Assembly: GCF_047675955.1 (NCBI RefSeq)
Contig: NC_132911.1
Coordinates: forward strand, 77,285,133-77,349,132
Source: Chlorocebus sabaeus
Lineage: Eukaryota; Chordata; Mammalia; Primates; Cercopithecidae
Length of the DNA stretch: 64,000 bases
Direction of reading: 5' to 3'
Shown here: positions 38,011 through 50,446 of the stretch, in pieces
Layout: each line of letters starts with the position of its first letter
Position numbering within the stretch: position 1 is the stretch's first letter
Notes under the pieces: generated by a model
Told to the model about the DNA's origin: nothing
The model's database searches: none
Seen by the model: only the letters and a program-made list of their open reading frames with translations
Position numbers and translations under genes: made by a program

Positions 38011-39250
38011 TTGTAGAAGTCTTTCATTCTCATGGCCCAGCCCAGTTCAATCACTTCTGTGGCTCTTCCTTGAATGTTGTCCAAATTCTCCCTCCCATCT
38101 TCAGCTGTGGAGTTTGGAAAGGGATACAGTTAATGCAGGTTTAGAACTATGGAATTCCTACAAGCTGCAGTTCTTCATCCCAATATCATGGTCTTACTAA
38201 TGCTACATTGCTGATTGTGTGTGTGATTGTTTCTAAACATGAAATCTCTTCTAGACAAGTCTGCCTGTTTGTGTTGATCACTTACGTAATTGCCAAGGTT
38301 GCTTTTCTGGCTGGTTATTTATCTACACCTACCCCCACCCCTTAACATGAATGCTGACTCTGAATATATTCTCTTTCTTGTCATCTGGCCCATTCATATG
38401 GGCGTTCAGGGCCACTGGACTCAAGGCTGATCCCCTAAGGAGCACCACCCCCACCTCATACTGGCACTCTCCCTTTCTCTAACCTTTCAACCAATTTAAT
38501 GATAATTACATTGAGTGGGACCCAGGACTCCAAAGTTTTGAAGCCAGCAAAGATAAATTCCAACTATTGTTTCCCCCTTGATCTACCAGGTCTGCTGCTC
38601 TGTCACGAAAGATTAGCCTGACAGGATTGAGCTACGTAAAGCCAGGCTGGGTGTGGGTGTGTGTGTGTGTGTGGTGTGCATGTATGTGTTTGGTATCCTG
38701 TTTCCTTAGAAGGCTATAGCTTTCAAATTTTCTCAAAATGTTTTCCAACTGGCAGAAACAATTCTAAATTGACGTTGACCTGAATCTTGGAAATTTGCTT
38801 TTGCCTCCAACGAAGTATAAAATCAGTAGGGGTTGGGGGAACAGGGTCATTCTTTCTATGCCAAATGTATTGCCTGTGCCTGAATCAGAAGAGTAGGGAA
38901 AGCAAGGATGTAATGGTTCCGAAGTGGTGAGATGTGGGCCCTGGGCGTGCGTAGTCAGCATTTGCACACCAGGCATCTGCTAGGCCGAAGCGCCCATCCC
39001 AGGGACTCAAGGAGCCTGCAGGTAACTCACAAGTATACACATATGTATCTGTGTGCACATGCCACAAATGAAGCCCCAGAGTATGATGACATCTCATCTC
39101 AGTACAGAGAGAAAGGTGGCCTGGAAGGTTGGTGATGCAGTGGATGAATTTGGAAATGGGAGTTTGGGGATTCCAGGGAACAGATTCTCCGGAAAGGCCC
39201 AAAGATAAAAAAAATTAGATTATACTCATTATGACTGAAGCATAGAACAT
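38011..39250. other. Intergenic, nothing recognised
   Basis: Sequence just past the RDH10 end. It contains only a (GT)n-rich stretch (38651-38690). Confidence 0.5.
38651..38690 (+). repeat. (GT)n microsatellite, interrupted
   Basis: GT-rich stretch with a core of about seven pure GT units and interruptions (GGGT, GGTGTGCATG). Confidence 0.85.
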
Positions 39251-39600
39251 GGGAAGAGAATGACGTGCATTCCCTAAGGAGATCCCATCTTGAGAATGGC
39301 CTTCATTCCAGGCTGAGGAATGGACCCTTCATTTGATAGGGAAGAGAGAAGCCCTAGAAAGTTTTTTTTAGCAGGAAAGTAACCGGAGCAGAGCTGTGAG
39401 TTAATAGGATCAATGAAGCCGCTGTGAAGAATTTCAAGGCACAAGAAGCAGGGAGCAGTGAGGAGGGCAGCTATTGCAGTAGTCCACGGGGAGGTGGTAG
39501 GAATGGGCCCACAAGAGGGGGGGACAGGGAATGGAGGGAGAAACCCAGGCTGAGCAACTCTTCCCACAGGAGGTTGAACTTGCAAGGCCAGGTGACTAAA
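39250..39600 (-). repeat. L2-like fragment, weak
   Basis: It resembles the reverse complement of the L2 3' region (GGAAAGTAACCGGAGCAGAG, GGAGGGCAGCTATTGCAGTA). Too diverged to be sure. Confidence 0.4.
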
Positions 39601-41185
39601 GATAGCTTATCACTCGAGATGAGCCAAGTGGTTTTAAGTGGGAAGAACAGAATTCACCAACAGTGAATCTGATTTAGAAATGTTGCATTTGAGATGCTGG
39701 GTGACAATAGCTGGCGGACAGGCGGATATTAACTCTGGTCCTCAGGAAACAGGTTGGTACTGGGATCCAGAAGTCATCTACATAGAGGCTGTGAAGTGAA
39801 CAAACCTGGGAGGGGGAAAGCACAGAATGAGTGGAGATCCAAGGACCCAGCTTGGGGAGTGTGGGGGAGCAGCAGCAGAAGGTGTAAAAGGTGACGGAGT
39901 GAAGTTAAGAAGGGAACTTCCTCCTCCCAAGGAGAAACCAGACTAGAAACAATTATCTTCTCTGCTTGGACCTAATCCCCAGGCTGAGTCACACTTGAGA
40001 AACCTCAGTCTGGCCCAAGAAAAAGAGTCTGTGTGGCCAGCCCTGGGGCAGAGGTCCAAAAGGTGAAGGGCAGTGTTAACAGATAGCACATGGAGGCTTC
40101 GACCGTGCACTCAGGTTTCTAGTAACTGAATCCATTGTTAAAAGAACCAAAGGAAAATTTCTTCCTAAGTGAACCCTGGAAACTTGTTCTTTGGCGATTT
40201 TCTTTGCTTGGCCTCAGAAGCATGACTCGCTTAAATGCGCAGGCAATGTTTCATCAGAACCCTGGGGAAAAACAAAATGCACTTCCAGTATCACCAGATG
40301 GATACATGTTAGTGCAAATGAACTATTTTTATGTGCCAAAAAGATGAGACAGGACCAGCTTCTATCAGGGTGCTGAAAAAGACGGGTTCCTATCTGGTCC
40401 TTGAAGCACTAAACTCACGGCGGGCCAAGAATCTTTCAGGCAGGTCCTGGATCAAGGTGAACATGCAGTGACTCCCAGCTTTCCCAGGAAATGTCACGGC
40501 AGAGCAGTGTGGAACCACAGTCTTGCTACTGTTTATTACGGTGCTTTCTGAGGATTGCAGTTCCTACATTACAATAGCTATACCAAAGAATTTACACATT
40601 TCACAACTCATCTATTATTTGGGGGAAAGCACTGACAACACACAGCCACACAGGCCAGAGAATCCTGCTCATTGAGTAATTATTTCTCATTTAACTTGCT
40701 CCGTTGCTGTAGAGAACTTACACAATGTCTTCCAGGAGCTCCTCACAGGCTTTTGAGCTGTGACTGTTGAAACCTTTCTTACCGCTAGCAAAATGCAAGA
40801 GAATAGATTAGCAAGAAAAACAAAGCATCTTCAGCCCAGATTCTAAGTTTGAGGTTTTCCTGTCAAGGTGATAGAAACCATGCTGCAGGGAGAAATGTGT
40901 GTGCATAGCAGCTATGAAGAATGCCCCTCTCCTTGTCCATACCTCATGGGTGGTCCACCTGAATGCCACTCAGCAGGCATCCCCTCCCCCTAGGGAGGAA
41001 CCCGAGCCTGGCTCCTCCACTCCACCCTCTGCTAGCAGGTGGCCATCTCCTGGCCAGCCCAGCTCATCGAGGGCCTGAGTGGTCCAGGAGGCTAATGAGC
41101 AGATGGGAGTCCTGCCTGGACACAGGCATACTTACGTATGTTGACAGCACAGTATCCAGCAACCACAGAGTTCCTGCTTAAGAGC
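39600..41185. other. Intergenic, nothing recognised
   Basis: No gene, RNA or clear repeat seen. Only short chance open frames. Confidence 0.45.
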
Positions 41186-41189
41186 TCAG

Positions 41190-41905
41190 TGTTGTGGATT
41201 GGATCATGTCCCCTCAAAAGATATGTTGAAATCCTAACCCCTAGTCCCTGCAAATGTGTCCTTATTTGGAAATAGGGTATTTGCAGATATAATCAAGATG
41301 AGATCATTTTGGCTAGGCTCAGTGGCTCATGCCTGTAATCCCAGCACTTTGGGAGGCTGAGGTGGGAGGATCACTTGAGTCCAGGAGTTCGAGACCAGCC
41401 TGGATGACATAGTGAGACCCCCATGTCTACAACAAATGAGAAAATCAGCTGGGTGTGGTGGTGCACACCTGTCATCCGAAGAATTGCTTAAGCCCAGGAG
41501 TCTGAGGTTGCAGTGAGCCGTGATCATGCCACTGCACTCCAGCATGGGTGACAGAGGGAGGCCCTGTCTCAACAATGAAAAAAGATGAGGTCATTTTGGA
41601 TTAGAATAAGCCATCCATAAGAGACACAGACATACACACAGAGAACATGCCATGTAACAATAGGCAGAGATCGGACTGATGTAGCTGCAAGCCATGGAAT
41701 GCCAAGGAATTGTATCAAGGACCAGCAGCTAGAAAAGAGGCATGCAGCAGACCCTTCCTCAGTGCCTCCAAAAAGGAACCAACCCTGCTGACACCTTGAT
41801 TTCAGACGCATAGCCTCTAGAACTGTGAGAGCATAGTTTTCTGTTATTTTAAGTATCACCGGGTTTGTGATGCTTTGGTACAGCAGCCCTAGCAAATGAA
41901 TACAC
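41190..41905 (+). repeat. MaLR/MLT1-like LTR interrupted by an Alu
   Basis: It starts TGTTGTGGATTGGATCATGT and continues AGATATGTTGAAATCCTAAC and TTATTTGGAAATAGGGTATT. It resumes after the Alu with AGAGATCGGACTGATGTAGC and ends AGCAGCCCTAGCAAATGAAT. Same class as 1420-1808. No viral genes are present. Confidence 0.65.
41311..41581 (+). mobile_element. Alu inserted in the MaLR-like LTR
   Basis: Alu with an internal deletion in the right arm (between ACACCTGTCATCC and GAATTGCTTAAGCCC). The target duplication AGATGAGATCATTTTGG recurs as AGATGAGGTCATTTTGG directly after the tail. Confidence 0.9.
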
Positions 41906-42130
41906 TCAAGGTTTGTTGTCAAACAGACTGAGTGCAAGTCCAGCTCTGCATCTCCCTAGCCATGGATCCCAGGTCTTTGTCTTAACCCTCATAAGTCTCA
42001 GTCTTCTCATGGGTACACTGGGAATAACAGCAGTACCTATATCAAGAGCATCGTGAGGAATGTGGGAGGACACAGGTAAAGCACTTAGGACTGTGCCTAC
42101 TACACCTTGGAGGTGTGCAATAGATTGCAT
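41905..42130 (+). repeat. MIR SINE
   Basis: MIR phrases in forward order: CAAGTCCAGCTCTGCATCTC, GTCTCAGTCTTCTCATGGGT, TAACAGCAGTACCTATATCA, GGTAAAGCACTTAGGACTGT. Confidence 0.7.
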
Positions 42131-42269
42131 TAGGTTGAATCATATGAAATTGCTGTGACTGAACTCTTTTGACCTACAAAAAAGGCACTTCTATCTCGTT
42201 CAACTAACAGTGATGATGGGGGATAGATAGGGACAGTACTTAGATCAGAGTCTCTATTTATAGTACTGT

Positions 42270-42905
42270 TTTGTGTTTCTAACAATTCCCACTTCCTGAC
42301 ACCCACTGGATGTCCTACAGTTCAGTCCAATTCTGACACTCCCCAGAGTTAGTGCAGGTCCCACAGGTTAAGGTCTTGATCCCACAAGACTGCCTCCACT
42401 TCAGACACCAGCCAGAGAATCGCAAATGGGGTCCCCAGCCTACCCATGCTTCTGCCCAGCTGACTACAAATTCAGGGGTTCCCAAGACCTCTGCTCAGGT
42501 TTGACAATTCACTAGAATGATCCAGAACTCAGGAAAACACTATGCAGTCCTTAATTACAGTTTATTAGAAAGGGTGGCACAGGCACAGCCAGACGGAAGT
42601 GATGCACAGAGCAAGCCATGTGGGAAGGGCACAGGCTTCCCATGCCTTCCCCAGGAGCCACCCTCCCAGCACCTCCATGTGTTCACCAACCCCGAAGTTC
42701 TCCAAACCTACTTGGTAAAGAGTTTTTACTGAAGTTTTATTATATAGACGTGATTGATCAAACCATTGGCCACTGGTGAATCAATTCAGCCTCTACCCCT
42801 TTTTCTCTCCCCAGAAGTGACAGGGTTTGAAACTTCAACTCCTCCCTTGAAACTCTTAAGGGCCCACCCTGCCCACCTCATTAGCATAGACTCAGGTAGG
42901 ATGGA
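42270..42905 (-). repeat. Antisense solo LTR, family not assigned
   Basis: Read on the minus strand it resembles a familiar mammalian ERV LTR. Recognisable plus-strand phrases are AATGATCCAGAACTCAGGAA, CAGCCAGACGGAAGTGATGC, GTGTTCACCAACCCCGAAGT and CACCTCATTAGCATAGACTC. No internal genes seen. I could not settle the family. Confidence 0.5.
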
Positions 42906-43535
42906 AAGAGGCTGGTTATGAATAACAAAAGACACTCCTGTCACTCTGGAAGTTCCAAGGGTTTTAGGAACTCTGTGCCAGAAACTAGGGACAAAGACCA
43001 AACATAGTCTTCACTCTACCGCAAGTACCTAGCATGTTGCAATTAGTTATTGGTACATCTGAAGACAATGTCCTGTTCTATCGATCTCGGTAGTCTTAGT
43101 TCCAACACCTCACACAGACCCAAGCACACAGTAGATGCTCAATAAATGTTGATCTTCATGGCTCTTTGTGCTCTTCAAATACTTGGTGGTCTGTGAAATA
43201 GGAATACCCAAGAAAGCGGCTTTCCCAAGTCTGTGCACTAAAGAATTTTTTTTTCCTGCCCTGTTACTTCTAAACGAGCTATGAGGACATAGGAATTCAC
43301 TACTTACATGCTCTTTGAGGCTTTGCTTTGAGCAACCTCACCTGTATGCCAGAGGTTACCGAAAGCCAGAGAAGTCTGTAAGGCAATCGCACAGATGCTA
43401 CTTCTACCAAAATTAAACAAGCCCTCAGAATATCTGGCCAGTCTTGGAAAGTTCAGAGAGTAAAACAAGTTAGCCAGGTTCTGAACAGGACAAACATTGA
43501 GGCAGATGCAAACAGAGAGAACTTCCATCTGACCC

Positions 43536-44060
43536 CTATAAACACCGTTTTTTTCTGGCTTGCAGTGACAATGGAAAGCTTATCCTTTCAGGGAGGAAGA
43601 AAAAAAAAGAATAAATAGTGGTCTGTATTCTCCAGAAGCCACCTTTATTTTCTGCCCTTTTCTCTGACTTTGGCGATGGCTTCGCATTGTCAGATTTCCT
43701 CAGACTCACTGCAGTACGCTGAGGGGGTCTTTGAATCACCCCCAGAAGTGGACCTGAGATGCTTTTCACACCACCACTCTGGGAGCCCAATCCACTGCCC
43801 CGCGCGCTCCTGAAGCGGAGGCTCTTGAGGACTGAGAGCCGGGAAATGCAGAATCTGGCCAGGGAGTGAAGAAATGAATAGGCTGTCAGGGAAGGAAGTA
43901 GATGGAGCAAAAGCTGCAGCCCCGGGGGAGATTCCCTAACCACAGTTCCTCCAGCTGCTCCAACTTCCTGCTTCACCGCCGCCTGGAGTCTGTCCCTGAA
44001 GACCTTCCCACAGCCAGCTGAAAGCCCAGGAACCATTTCTCCTTACCTGCTACAGAGGCC
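43536..44060 (-). other. Unexplained open frame in a locally GC-rich patch
   Basis: A 166-codon ATG-started frame (MVPGLSAGCGKVFRDRLQAA...) lies on the minus strand in sequence that is not an obvious repeat and is richer in C and G than its surroundings. Just upstream on the same strand is CTGTAGCAGGTAAGG (about 44055-44041), a good donor-like site. If that site were used the ORF would be intronic. No domain, signal or family recognised. It could be a chance frame, an lncRNA exon or an old gene remnant. Confidence 0.25.
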
Positions 44061-44639
44061 ATAGGGAACTGAGCACATTCTGGAGAAGAGGGATCCGCCA
44101 GATTTCCCTCTCTGGGACTGGGCTTTTGGGAATGAGTTTCACTTGTACCTCAAGGTTTTAGCTCAGTGAGCCACGCGTAAGAAATGTGTGCAATGTGGGT
44201 GCTTCTGGCTGATTCTTCATGAGGAAATGTCAGTTTGAAATGATTTATCTTAGAAGGGAAGAAGTATTTTATGTATGAGAAAAAGAATTTAAGTAACTTC
44301 AGAGATCAGTTAAATGTCAGCTTAAAAGGAAAAAGAGAGGTTCTGGTGGACTAGAGAGAAAAAAGCACAAAATTGCAGGGTTCACCAGGCCAGTTTGCTT
44401 TGCTTTCCCTGGCAGTGGAGGCTTGCAGGCTGCAGTTGATTTCTTTATCAGCCTTGGGATTTCTAGTGTTTTTTCATTGTATCAGGCCGCTAAAATTAGA
44501 TCCATTTGCAATCAAAATTATTGACATACTGGAAATGTTGGGAAGCAGAAAGTTGTAAGAGACGCAGAGAAGAAAACGGTCTATATTTCCAACTTTAAGT
44601 GAAACCTATTTAGAGAACACACTCCACTCTTACAAGAGC

Positions 44640-45315
44640 TATTTAAAAGACTAGAACCCCTGGGTACTTTTCGAGGGAATGTAAGATGGTGCCGCCACTG
44701 TAAAAAATAGTATGGCAGTTCCTCAAAAAATTAAACCTTGGAAGTGCCATATGATTTAGCAATTCCACTTCTGTGTATATATCCAAGGGATTGCAAGCAG
44801 AGTCTTGAAGAGATCATTCATACACCCATCTTTATAGCAACACTATTCACAGTAACTAAAAGGTGGAACCACCACATAGATCCACTGGTGCATGAAGGGC
44901 TTAAACAAGATATGTCATACACTTACTGTGAAATATTATTCACCCTTAAAAAAGGACATTCTTACACATACCACAACAAGGATGAACCTTGAGGAGATTA
45001 TACTAAGTGAAATAAACCAGTCATAAAAGGGTATCATGAGATTCCACTTACATGAAGTACTTAGAGTAGTCAAAATCACAGACACAGAAAGTAGAATGGT
45101 TGTTGCCAAGAACGGGTGGGAAAGGGGGAATGGGGAGCTATTGTTTAATGGGTACAAAGTTTCAGCTTTGCAAGATGAAAAAATTCTGGAGATTGGTTGC
45201 ACAACAGTGTAAATATACTTAACTCTGCGGAGCTATACACTTTAAAATGATCCAGATGGTATATTTTATGTTATGTGTATTTTACTGCAGTTTTTCTTTT
45301 TTTAAGAAAAGACTA
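44640..45315 (+). repeat. L1M 3' end
   Basis: Ancient L1 ORF2 end and 3' UTR: GAATGTAAGATGGTGCCGCC, CAATTCCACTTCTGTGTATA, GAAATATTATTCACCCTTAA, TACACTTTAAAATGATCCAG. The frame is broken. Confidence 0.85.
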
Positions 45316-45767
45316 GAATGACCTGGCCTTTGGAGTCACTATTGAGAAGACAGCTTTCCATCTATAAGTAGCTGCAGCAGATGGTCTCTTAACTCTATGT
45401 CATGCTTGTCTATGAAAAAAGAGGATAGATCACAGAACAAACACTATTAGCTGATGCCACTTGCTGGGGACTGAAAACCCAAAGGGGGCCAGGACACAGA
45501 AGTCCCCTGTTCTCAGGGCACCAAAGGCCAAAATATTTAGATGAAATAATTTCTCTATGAACAGTACAAAGACTTTTGCTATTTGTACATCCTAAGTCAT
45601 CTAGCAATGTCTTCCCTGGCTTCCATGGTTTCTCCAGCTCCCCTGACCACTCCTAGGCTGCAACTGTTACAGGCAGTTAGACAGGCATGAGCAGACCAGG
45701 AGAGGGCCCTCCCCCACCCCCTAGGAATGCCGAGTGATGGTTTCAGAATTATTGCTTTGCCTCTGTA

Positions 45768-46330
45768 AAAGTGATAAACTGGCAGCCGGGGCTAGGGAGA
45801 GGCCATTTCCTGATGGTCCACACTTATTGCACTAAAGTGTTAACTGAATGCAGCTGCCAGGGAGAAGCAACTTCCTGGGCATGTGCATTAAGGGACAAAA
45901 TGGCAGCGTATGACCTTCTAGGGCATTCCACTGGAAAAGGGAAGAATGCCTCAGATGGGCATGTGTACAACTTCCTAAACACACTGCGCATGCTCACTTT
46001 CCAAGGGTAAGGAGGGCACTGCGCATGTGGGCAGCCCACTCTAAGGGAAGAAGTATGGGAAAGGGGCCAGCCTATCAAGTCCTAGGATCAAGGTTAAATA
46101 TCGCACTTGACCTCTGTGTCCCGCTTGGGTCTCTTCCAAGTGTATTTTCCTTTCTTTCTTGTTCTAAAGCCATTTTAAATAAACTTCCACTCCTACTCTG
46201 AAACTTGCCTCAGTCTCCTTTTCTGCCTTATCCCCTCAGTCGAATTATTTCTTCTGAGGAGGTAAGAGTTGAGGTTACTGCAGACCTGTGTGGATTCACT
46301 GCTGGTAACTCTCTTCCACTGGTAACACAC
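45768..46330 (+). repeat. Probable ERV1-type solo LTR
   Basis: It has LTR organisation: a long unique-looking part, the polyadenylation signal AATAAACTTCCACTCCTACT, then a U5-like region (CAGTCTCCTTTTCTGCCTTA ... GATTCACTGCTGGTAAC). Boundaries and family are approximate. No coding region. Confidence 0.5.
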
Positions 46331-46435
46331 CCAGACATAAGGTCAAGCATGTACAATGGGCTATAAGGCACAATTTCCCAAGTGTGTCACTTGGAGCATT
46401 GGTATCATGAGATACTAATAGAAAAGCACTCCATA

Positions 46436-46727
46436 GGCCAGGCACCATGGCTCACACCTGTAATCCCAGCACTTTGGGAGGCTCAGGTGGGTGGATCACC
46501 TGAGGTCAGGAGTTCGAGACCAACCTGGTCAACATGGTGAAACCCCGTCTCTACTAAAAATACAAAAATTAGCCAGGCGTGGTGGTGCACACCTGTAATC
46601 CCAGCTACTCGGGAGGCTGAGGTAGGAGAATCACTTGAACCTGGGAGGCGGAGGTCGCAAAGAGCTGAGATCACACCATTGCATTCCAGCCTGGACGACA
46701 GAGCGAGACTCTGTATCAGAAAAAGAG
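46436..46727 (+). mobile_element. Alu with target duplication
   Basis: Full-length Alu (GGCCAGGCACCATGGCTCAC) bounded by AAGCACTCCAT at both ends (about 46424-46434 and 46733-46743). Confidence 0.92.
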
Positions 46728-46819
46728 AAGACAAGCACTCCATGGCCAAAGACTGTTCCCAGTCGCACCGTGAACACCCCTCAGTGCTGAGGGGCACTCG
46801 TGCAGAGGCTAAAGTAACT

Positions 46820-47240
46820 GCATCTTGGGTGCTGATCCGCCATGTTGACTTCTAATTAACCCCTGTTCCAGGAATACCTCTAAGGTTTCTATTGTGTCTA
46901 GAGTTCCTTGTGTAAGAGCATGTACTTACTGTAAATCCTGCCCTTAGGTCAAAACAACCTTAACCATAAATCCTGCCCTTGGGCAGATTCGCATGGCACT
47001 CTTGCTTTTCCCTGAGGTGTCAGCTTCAGCTTCTTTTTCTATGGTATATATAGGTTTTGAGTTTGAGAGGTAATGCCAAGCAGATCCACCATCTTGTCAC
47101 AGACACGGTTTCTGTTTCTAAGTCTTTATTAAATGTTTCCTTCTGAGAAATGGATATGTCAGCCTCGTACTTGGGCCTCTCAGTTTCCTCAGACTTTGAG
47201 GTAGGTTTGCTTAGACCTGCTCACTGGAACAACACCGCGC
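46820..47240 (+). repeat. Possible second LTR-like segment
   Basis: It contains a TATA-like TATATATAGG at about 47044 and ATTAAA at about 47129 followed by a T-rich region, the spacing expected of an LTR. The sequence was not recognised. Confidence 0.3.
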
Positions 47241-47248
47241 TAAGCAAC

Positions 47249-47325
47249 CCTGGGAATGCAGCTTTTATACTTCCTGGGAATGCAGCTTTTATACTTCCTG
47301 GGAATGCAGCTTTTATACTTCCTGG
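47249..47325 (+). repeat. Perfect 24-bp tandem repeat, 3.2 copies
   Basis: Three identical 24-bp units (47249-47272, 47273-47296, 47297-47320), beginning CCTGGGAATGCAGC and ending TTTTATACTT, then CCTGG of a fourth. The unit length is a multiple of three, so open frames on both strands show 8-residue repeats. I see no sign they are translated. Confidence 0.97.
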
Positions 47326-47329
47326 TGTG

Positions 47330-48005
47330 TTTGATCCTGGCTGGATTGGGTAGCCTTTTGGAGTCAGGGTGAAATCTTGCTTTCCTTCCTCCCCTTGGAG
47401 TGCATGGTACCCAGTAGGTATCCAGGGCACATGAGCTATTGTCCTCCACGCCTGTCTTCCTGCCAAGATAAGGAAGGAATTTACCCAGTTGGAAATTAGC
47501 TCTCTGACTGGCCTGGGGTGGAAAGTAATGAAGCCGGGCTGGCTTTTTCCACAAGTTTTCTGGTCCTTCACCTCTGTGGGTGAAGATGTGTAGATGACCT
47601 GAGGTTTGACAAAGAGCCGTGAGGCTGAAGCACTGCTGGGGAACCGACAGTGCAAAGGTAGCTAGCAGAGCCAGCTGTGGCTCCAGAGAAGCTGAGCAGA
47701 GATCCCGGAGACAGGGAGTGACGCCACACCAACCATTCTAGGCCTTGCAAACCAGCCCAGCTATTAATGCAGACACTCCCTAGTAAGAAACAGGACACCT
47801 CTGGGCTCCAAGGTCGCTGGGCCACCTTTTCTTGGGCATACTCATATACTTGAGTATAACAGCCCAATCACAGTTCAGTACAACCCACTTGTTGCTACAT
47901 CTACAGGCAATTCTTGGCACCTTGCTACTCACGATCCAGGCACTTATGGTCATCAAGCAAAACTTCCCGTTCATTTTTTTTCTTTTTGGTAGTTTTACCT
48001 TGTCT
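47330..48005. other. Intergenic, nothing recognised
   Basis: Moderately GC-rich unique-looking sequence. Open frames on the minus strand extend through the 24-bp repeat but show no domain. Confidence 0.45.
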
Positions 48006-48009
48006 TTTA

Positions 48010-48186
48010 TTTACTTTTTTTTTTTTTTTACAAACAGGGTCTTGCTTTGTTGCCCAGGCTGGAGGGCAGTGGTCATTCATAGGCACCACTACAGTGCACA
48101 CTGCAGCCTCAAACTCCTGTTCTCAAGCAATCCGCTCACCTCAGCCTCCTGAGTAGCTGGAGCTACAGACTACAGACTCACCCGTC
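48010..48186 (-). mobile_element. Alu monomer-like fragment, antisense
   Basis: An old Alu-type monomer in reverse (AACAGGGTCTTGCTTTGTTG; CTCAAACTCCTGTTCTCAAG; CTCAGCCTCCTGAGTAGCTG), truncated where a younger Alu begins. Confidence 0.75.
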
Positions 48187-48199
48187 TCCCTGTCAATTT

Positions 48200-48515
48200 A
48201 TTTATTTATTATTATTATTATTTTTTTAGACAGAGTCTTGCTCTGTCACCCAGGATGGAGTGCAGTGACATGACCTCAGCTCACTGCAGCCTCCACCTCC
48301 AAGATTCAAGCGATCATTCTGCCTCAGCCTCCGGAGTAACTGGGATTACAGGAGTGCATCACCACACCCAGCTAATTTTTGTATTTTTCTTTTTTAGTAG
48401 AGACAGGGTTTCACCATGTTGGCCAGGCTGGTCTCAAACTCCTGACCTCAGGTGATCCACCCACCTCGCCCTCCCAAAGTGCTGGGATTACAGGCGTGAG
48501 CCACGGCATCCGGCC
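48200..48515 (-). mobile_element. Antisense Alu with a 13-bp target duplication
   Basis: Full-length Alu after a (TTA)n-rich tail, ending GGCATCCGGCC. TCCCTGTCAATTT occurs at 48187-48199 and again at 48516-48528. Confidence 0.93.
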
Positions 48516-48949
48516 TCCCTGTCAATTTTTAACTGTGTATCATCTCATTTATGCATTTTCCTCTATCCATGTGCCTTCCTCCACTTCCACACTTGACATC
48601 CTCTTGGATTCACTGTCCCCCTGGGGATCCCTGGGCTCTGACCAGGCATTCCTACTGCTTTCCCACCTCCAACATGGGCTCCCAAGTTCACTCAGCTCCC
48701 ATTTCCCTGGGCCCAGCTCAGGCCTTACTCCTTCCACAGAGCCCCAGAATTGGCCAGGTGGAAGTGCCATCTCCTTCCCTCCACTGACCTCTCAGCGTGC
48801 AGGGTCCCTTACTAGAGTCACTCACTGTGCACATGACAGCTGAAAGCAGCTGCGAGACATGGGCTGTACCTTACTCATCTTTGCATTCCTCCTCCCAAGT
48901 GCCACAGCCCCGGCACACAATTTGTGTTCAGAAAATGTTAACTGAAGGA

Positions 48950-49860
48950 TGCACGCCACCCAACAACAAAAATTCAAATGGCCCGATTAGAAGGTTGGCA
49001 GAAGACTCGAATATATATTTCTCCAAAGGAGACATATAAATGGCTAAAAAGCATGTGAAAAGATGCTCAACATCATTAGTCATTAGAGAAATACCAATCA
49101 AAACCACAATGAGATACCACTTCACACCCACTAAGGTGGTTATAATAATATTTTTTGAAAAACAGAAAATAAGTGTTGGCAAGGATGTGGAGAAATTGGA
49201 ACACTAGTTCATTGGTGATGGGTATGTAAAATGGTGCATCTGCTGTGGAAATCTGTTTGGTAGTGCCTCAAAAAGTTAAACACAGAATTATCAAATGATC
49301 CAGCAATTCCACTCCTAGCTATATACCCAAAAGAATTAAAAATGCATATTCGAACAAAAGCTTGTACACAAATGTTTGTAGCGGCACTATTCACAAGAGT
49401 TAAAAGGTAGAAACAATCCAAATGTCTGTCAGTGGATGAATAGATAAAGAAAATGTGGTACATCCATACAATGGGATATTATTTAGCCATAAAAAGGAAT
49501 GAAGTACTATACCTGCTACAGCATGAATGAGCCTTGAAAACATTATGCTTAATGAAAGAAGTCAGACACAAAAGACCTTATATTATATACAATTCCATTT
49601 ATATGAAGTGTTCAGAATAGGCAAAACCTATGGAGACAGAAAGAAGATCAGTGGTTATGCAGGACCAGACGTGGGAAGATGGGAGTGTGATAGCTGAAAG
49701 GTATGGGGTTCCTCTTTGGGGTGATAAAATTGTTGTGAAATTGACTGTAGTGATGGTTGCACATATCTGTGACTATACTAAAAATAATTGACTCACACTC
49801 CTTAAATGGGTAAATTGTATGGTATGTAAATTATATTCTGATAGAGCATTTTCTTAAAGA
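48950..49860 (+). repeat. L1M 3' end
   Basis: Diverged ORF2 end and 3' UTR: AAGATGCTCAACATCATTAG, AATCAAAACCACAATGAGAT, CCAGCAATTCCACTCCTAGC, CATACAATGGGATATTATTT. The frame has many stops. Confidence 0.88.
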
Positions 49861-50131
49861 CAGAATGAATGAACATGTTTAATAAACATTCAAGTTTTAG
49901 CATTCATGTCTAAGAATACGCATGTAATACCCCAGAGTTCTATGATACGCCATCATTTAAAATTGCTGAGGTCCAGTTTGAATTCCATAAGCCAAGAGGC
50001 TGCCATACTCTAGGGAGTCCCTGGGCCAAGTGGGGAGACTGCATGTCAGCTATATTCCTTCACCTGTGCAACATCAGTGTGCTTTACAAATTAAGGTGAA
50101 AGAGCAGAGATACAAACTCTAATACTACTTT

Positions 50132-50445
50132 TTTTTCCTTTCTTTTTTTTTGTTTTGTTTTTTTGAGATGGAGTCTCACTATGTCGCCCAAGCTGGAGTG
50201 CAGTGGTGCCATCTTGGCTCACTGCAACCTCTGCCTCCCAGGTTTAAGTGATCCTCCTGCCTCAGCCTTCCAAGTAGCTAGGATTACAAGAATGCACCAC
50301 CATGCCTGGCTGATTTTTGTATTTTTAGAAGAGATGGGGTTTCACCATGTTGGCCAGGATGGTCCCAAACTCCTGACCTCAGGTGATCCACCCGTCTCGG
50401 CCTCCCAAAGTGCTGGGATTACAGGCATGAGCCACCGGGCCCGAC
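50132..50445 (-). mobile_element. Antisense Alu
   Basis: Full-length Alu bounded by CTCTAATACTACTTT before and CTCTAATACCACTTT after (one mismatch), a clear target duplication. Confidence 0.92.
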
Positions 50446-50446
50446 C

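Noticed and set aside
44640..45315. Possible coding remnant of an active L1
   Set aside because: The reading frame is broken repeatedly and the sequence is of an old L1M class.
47249..47325. CRISPR-like array
   Set aside because: The units are directly adjacent with no spacers, and the DNA is a primate nuclear genome.
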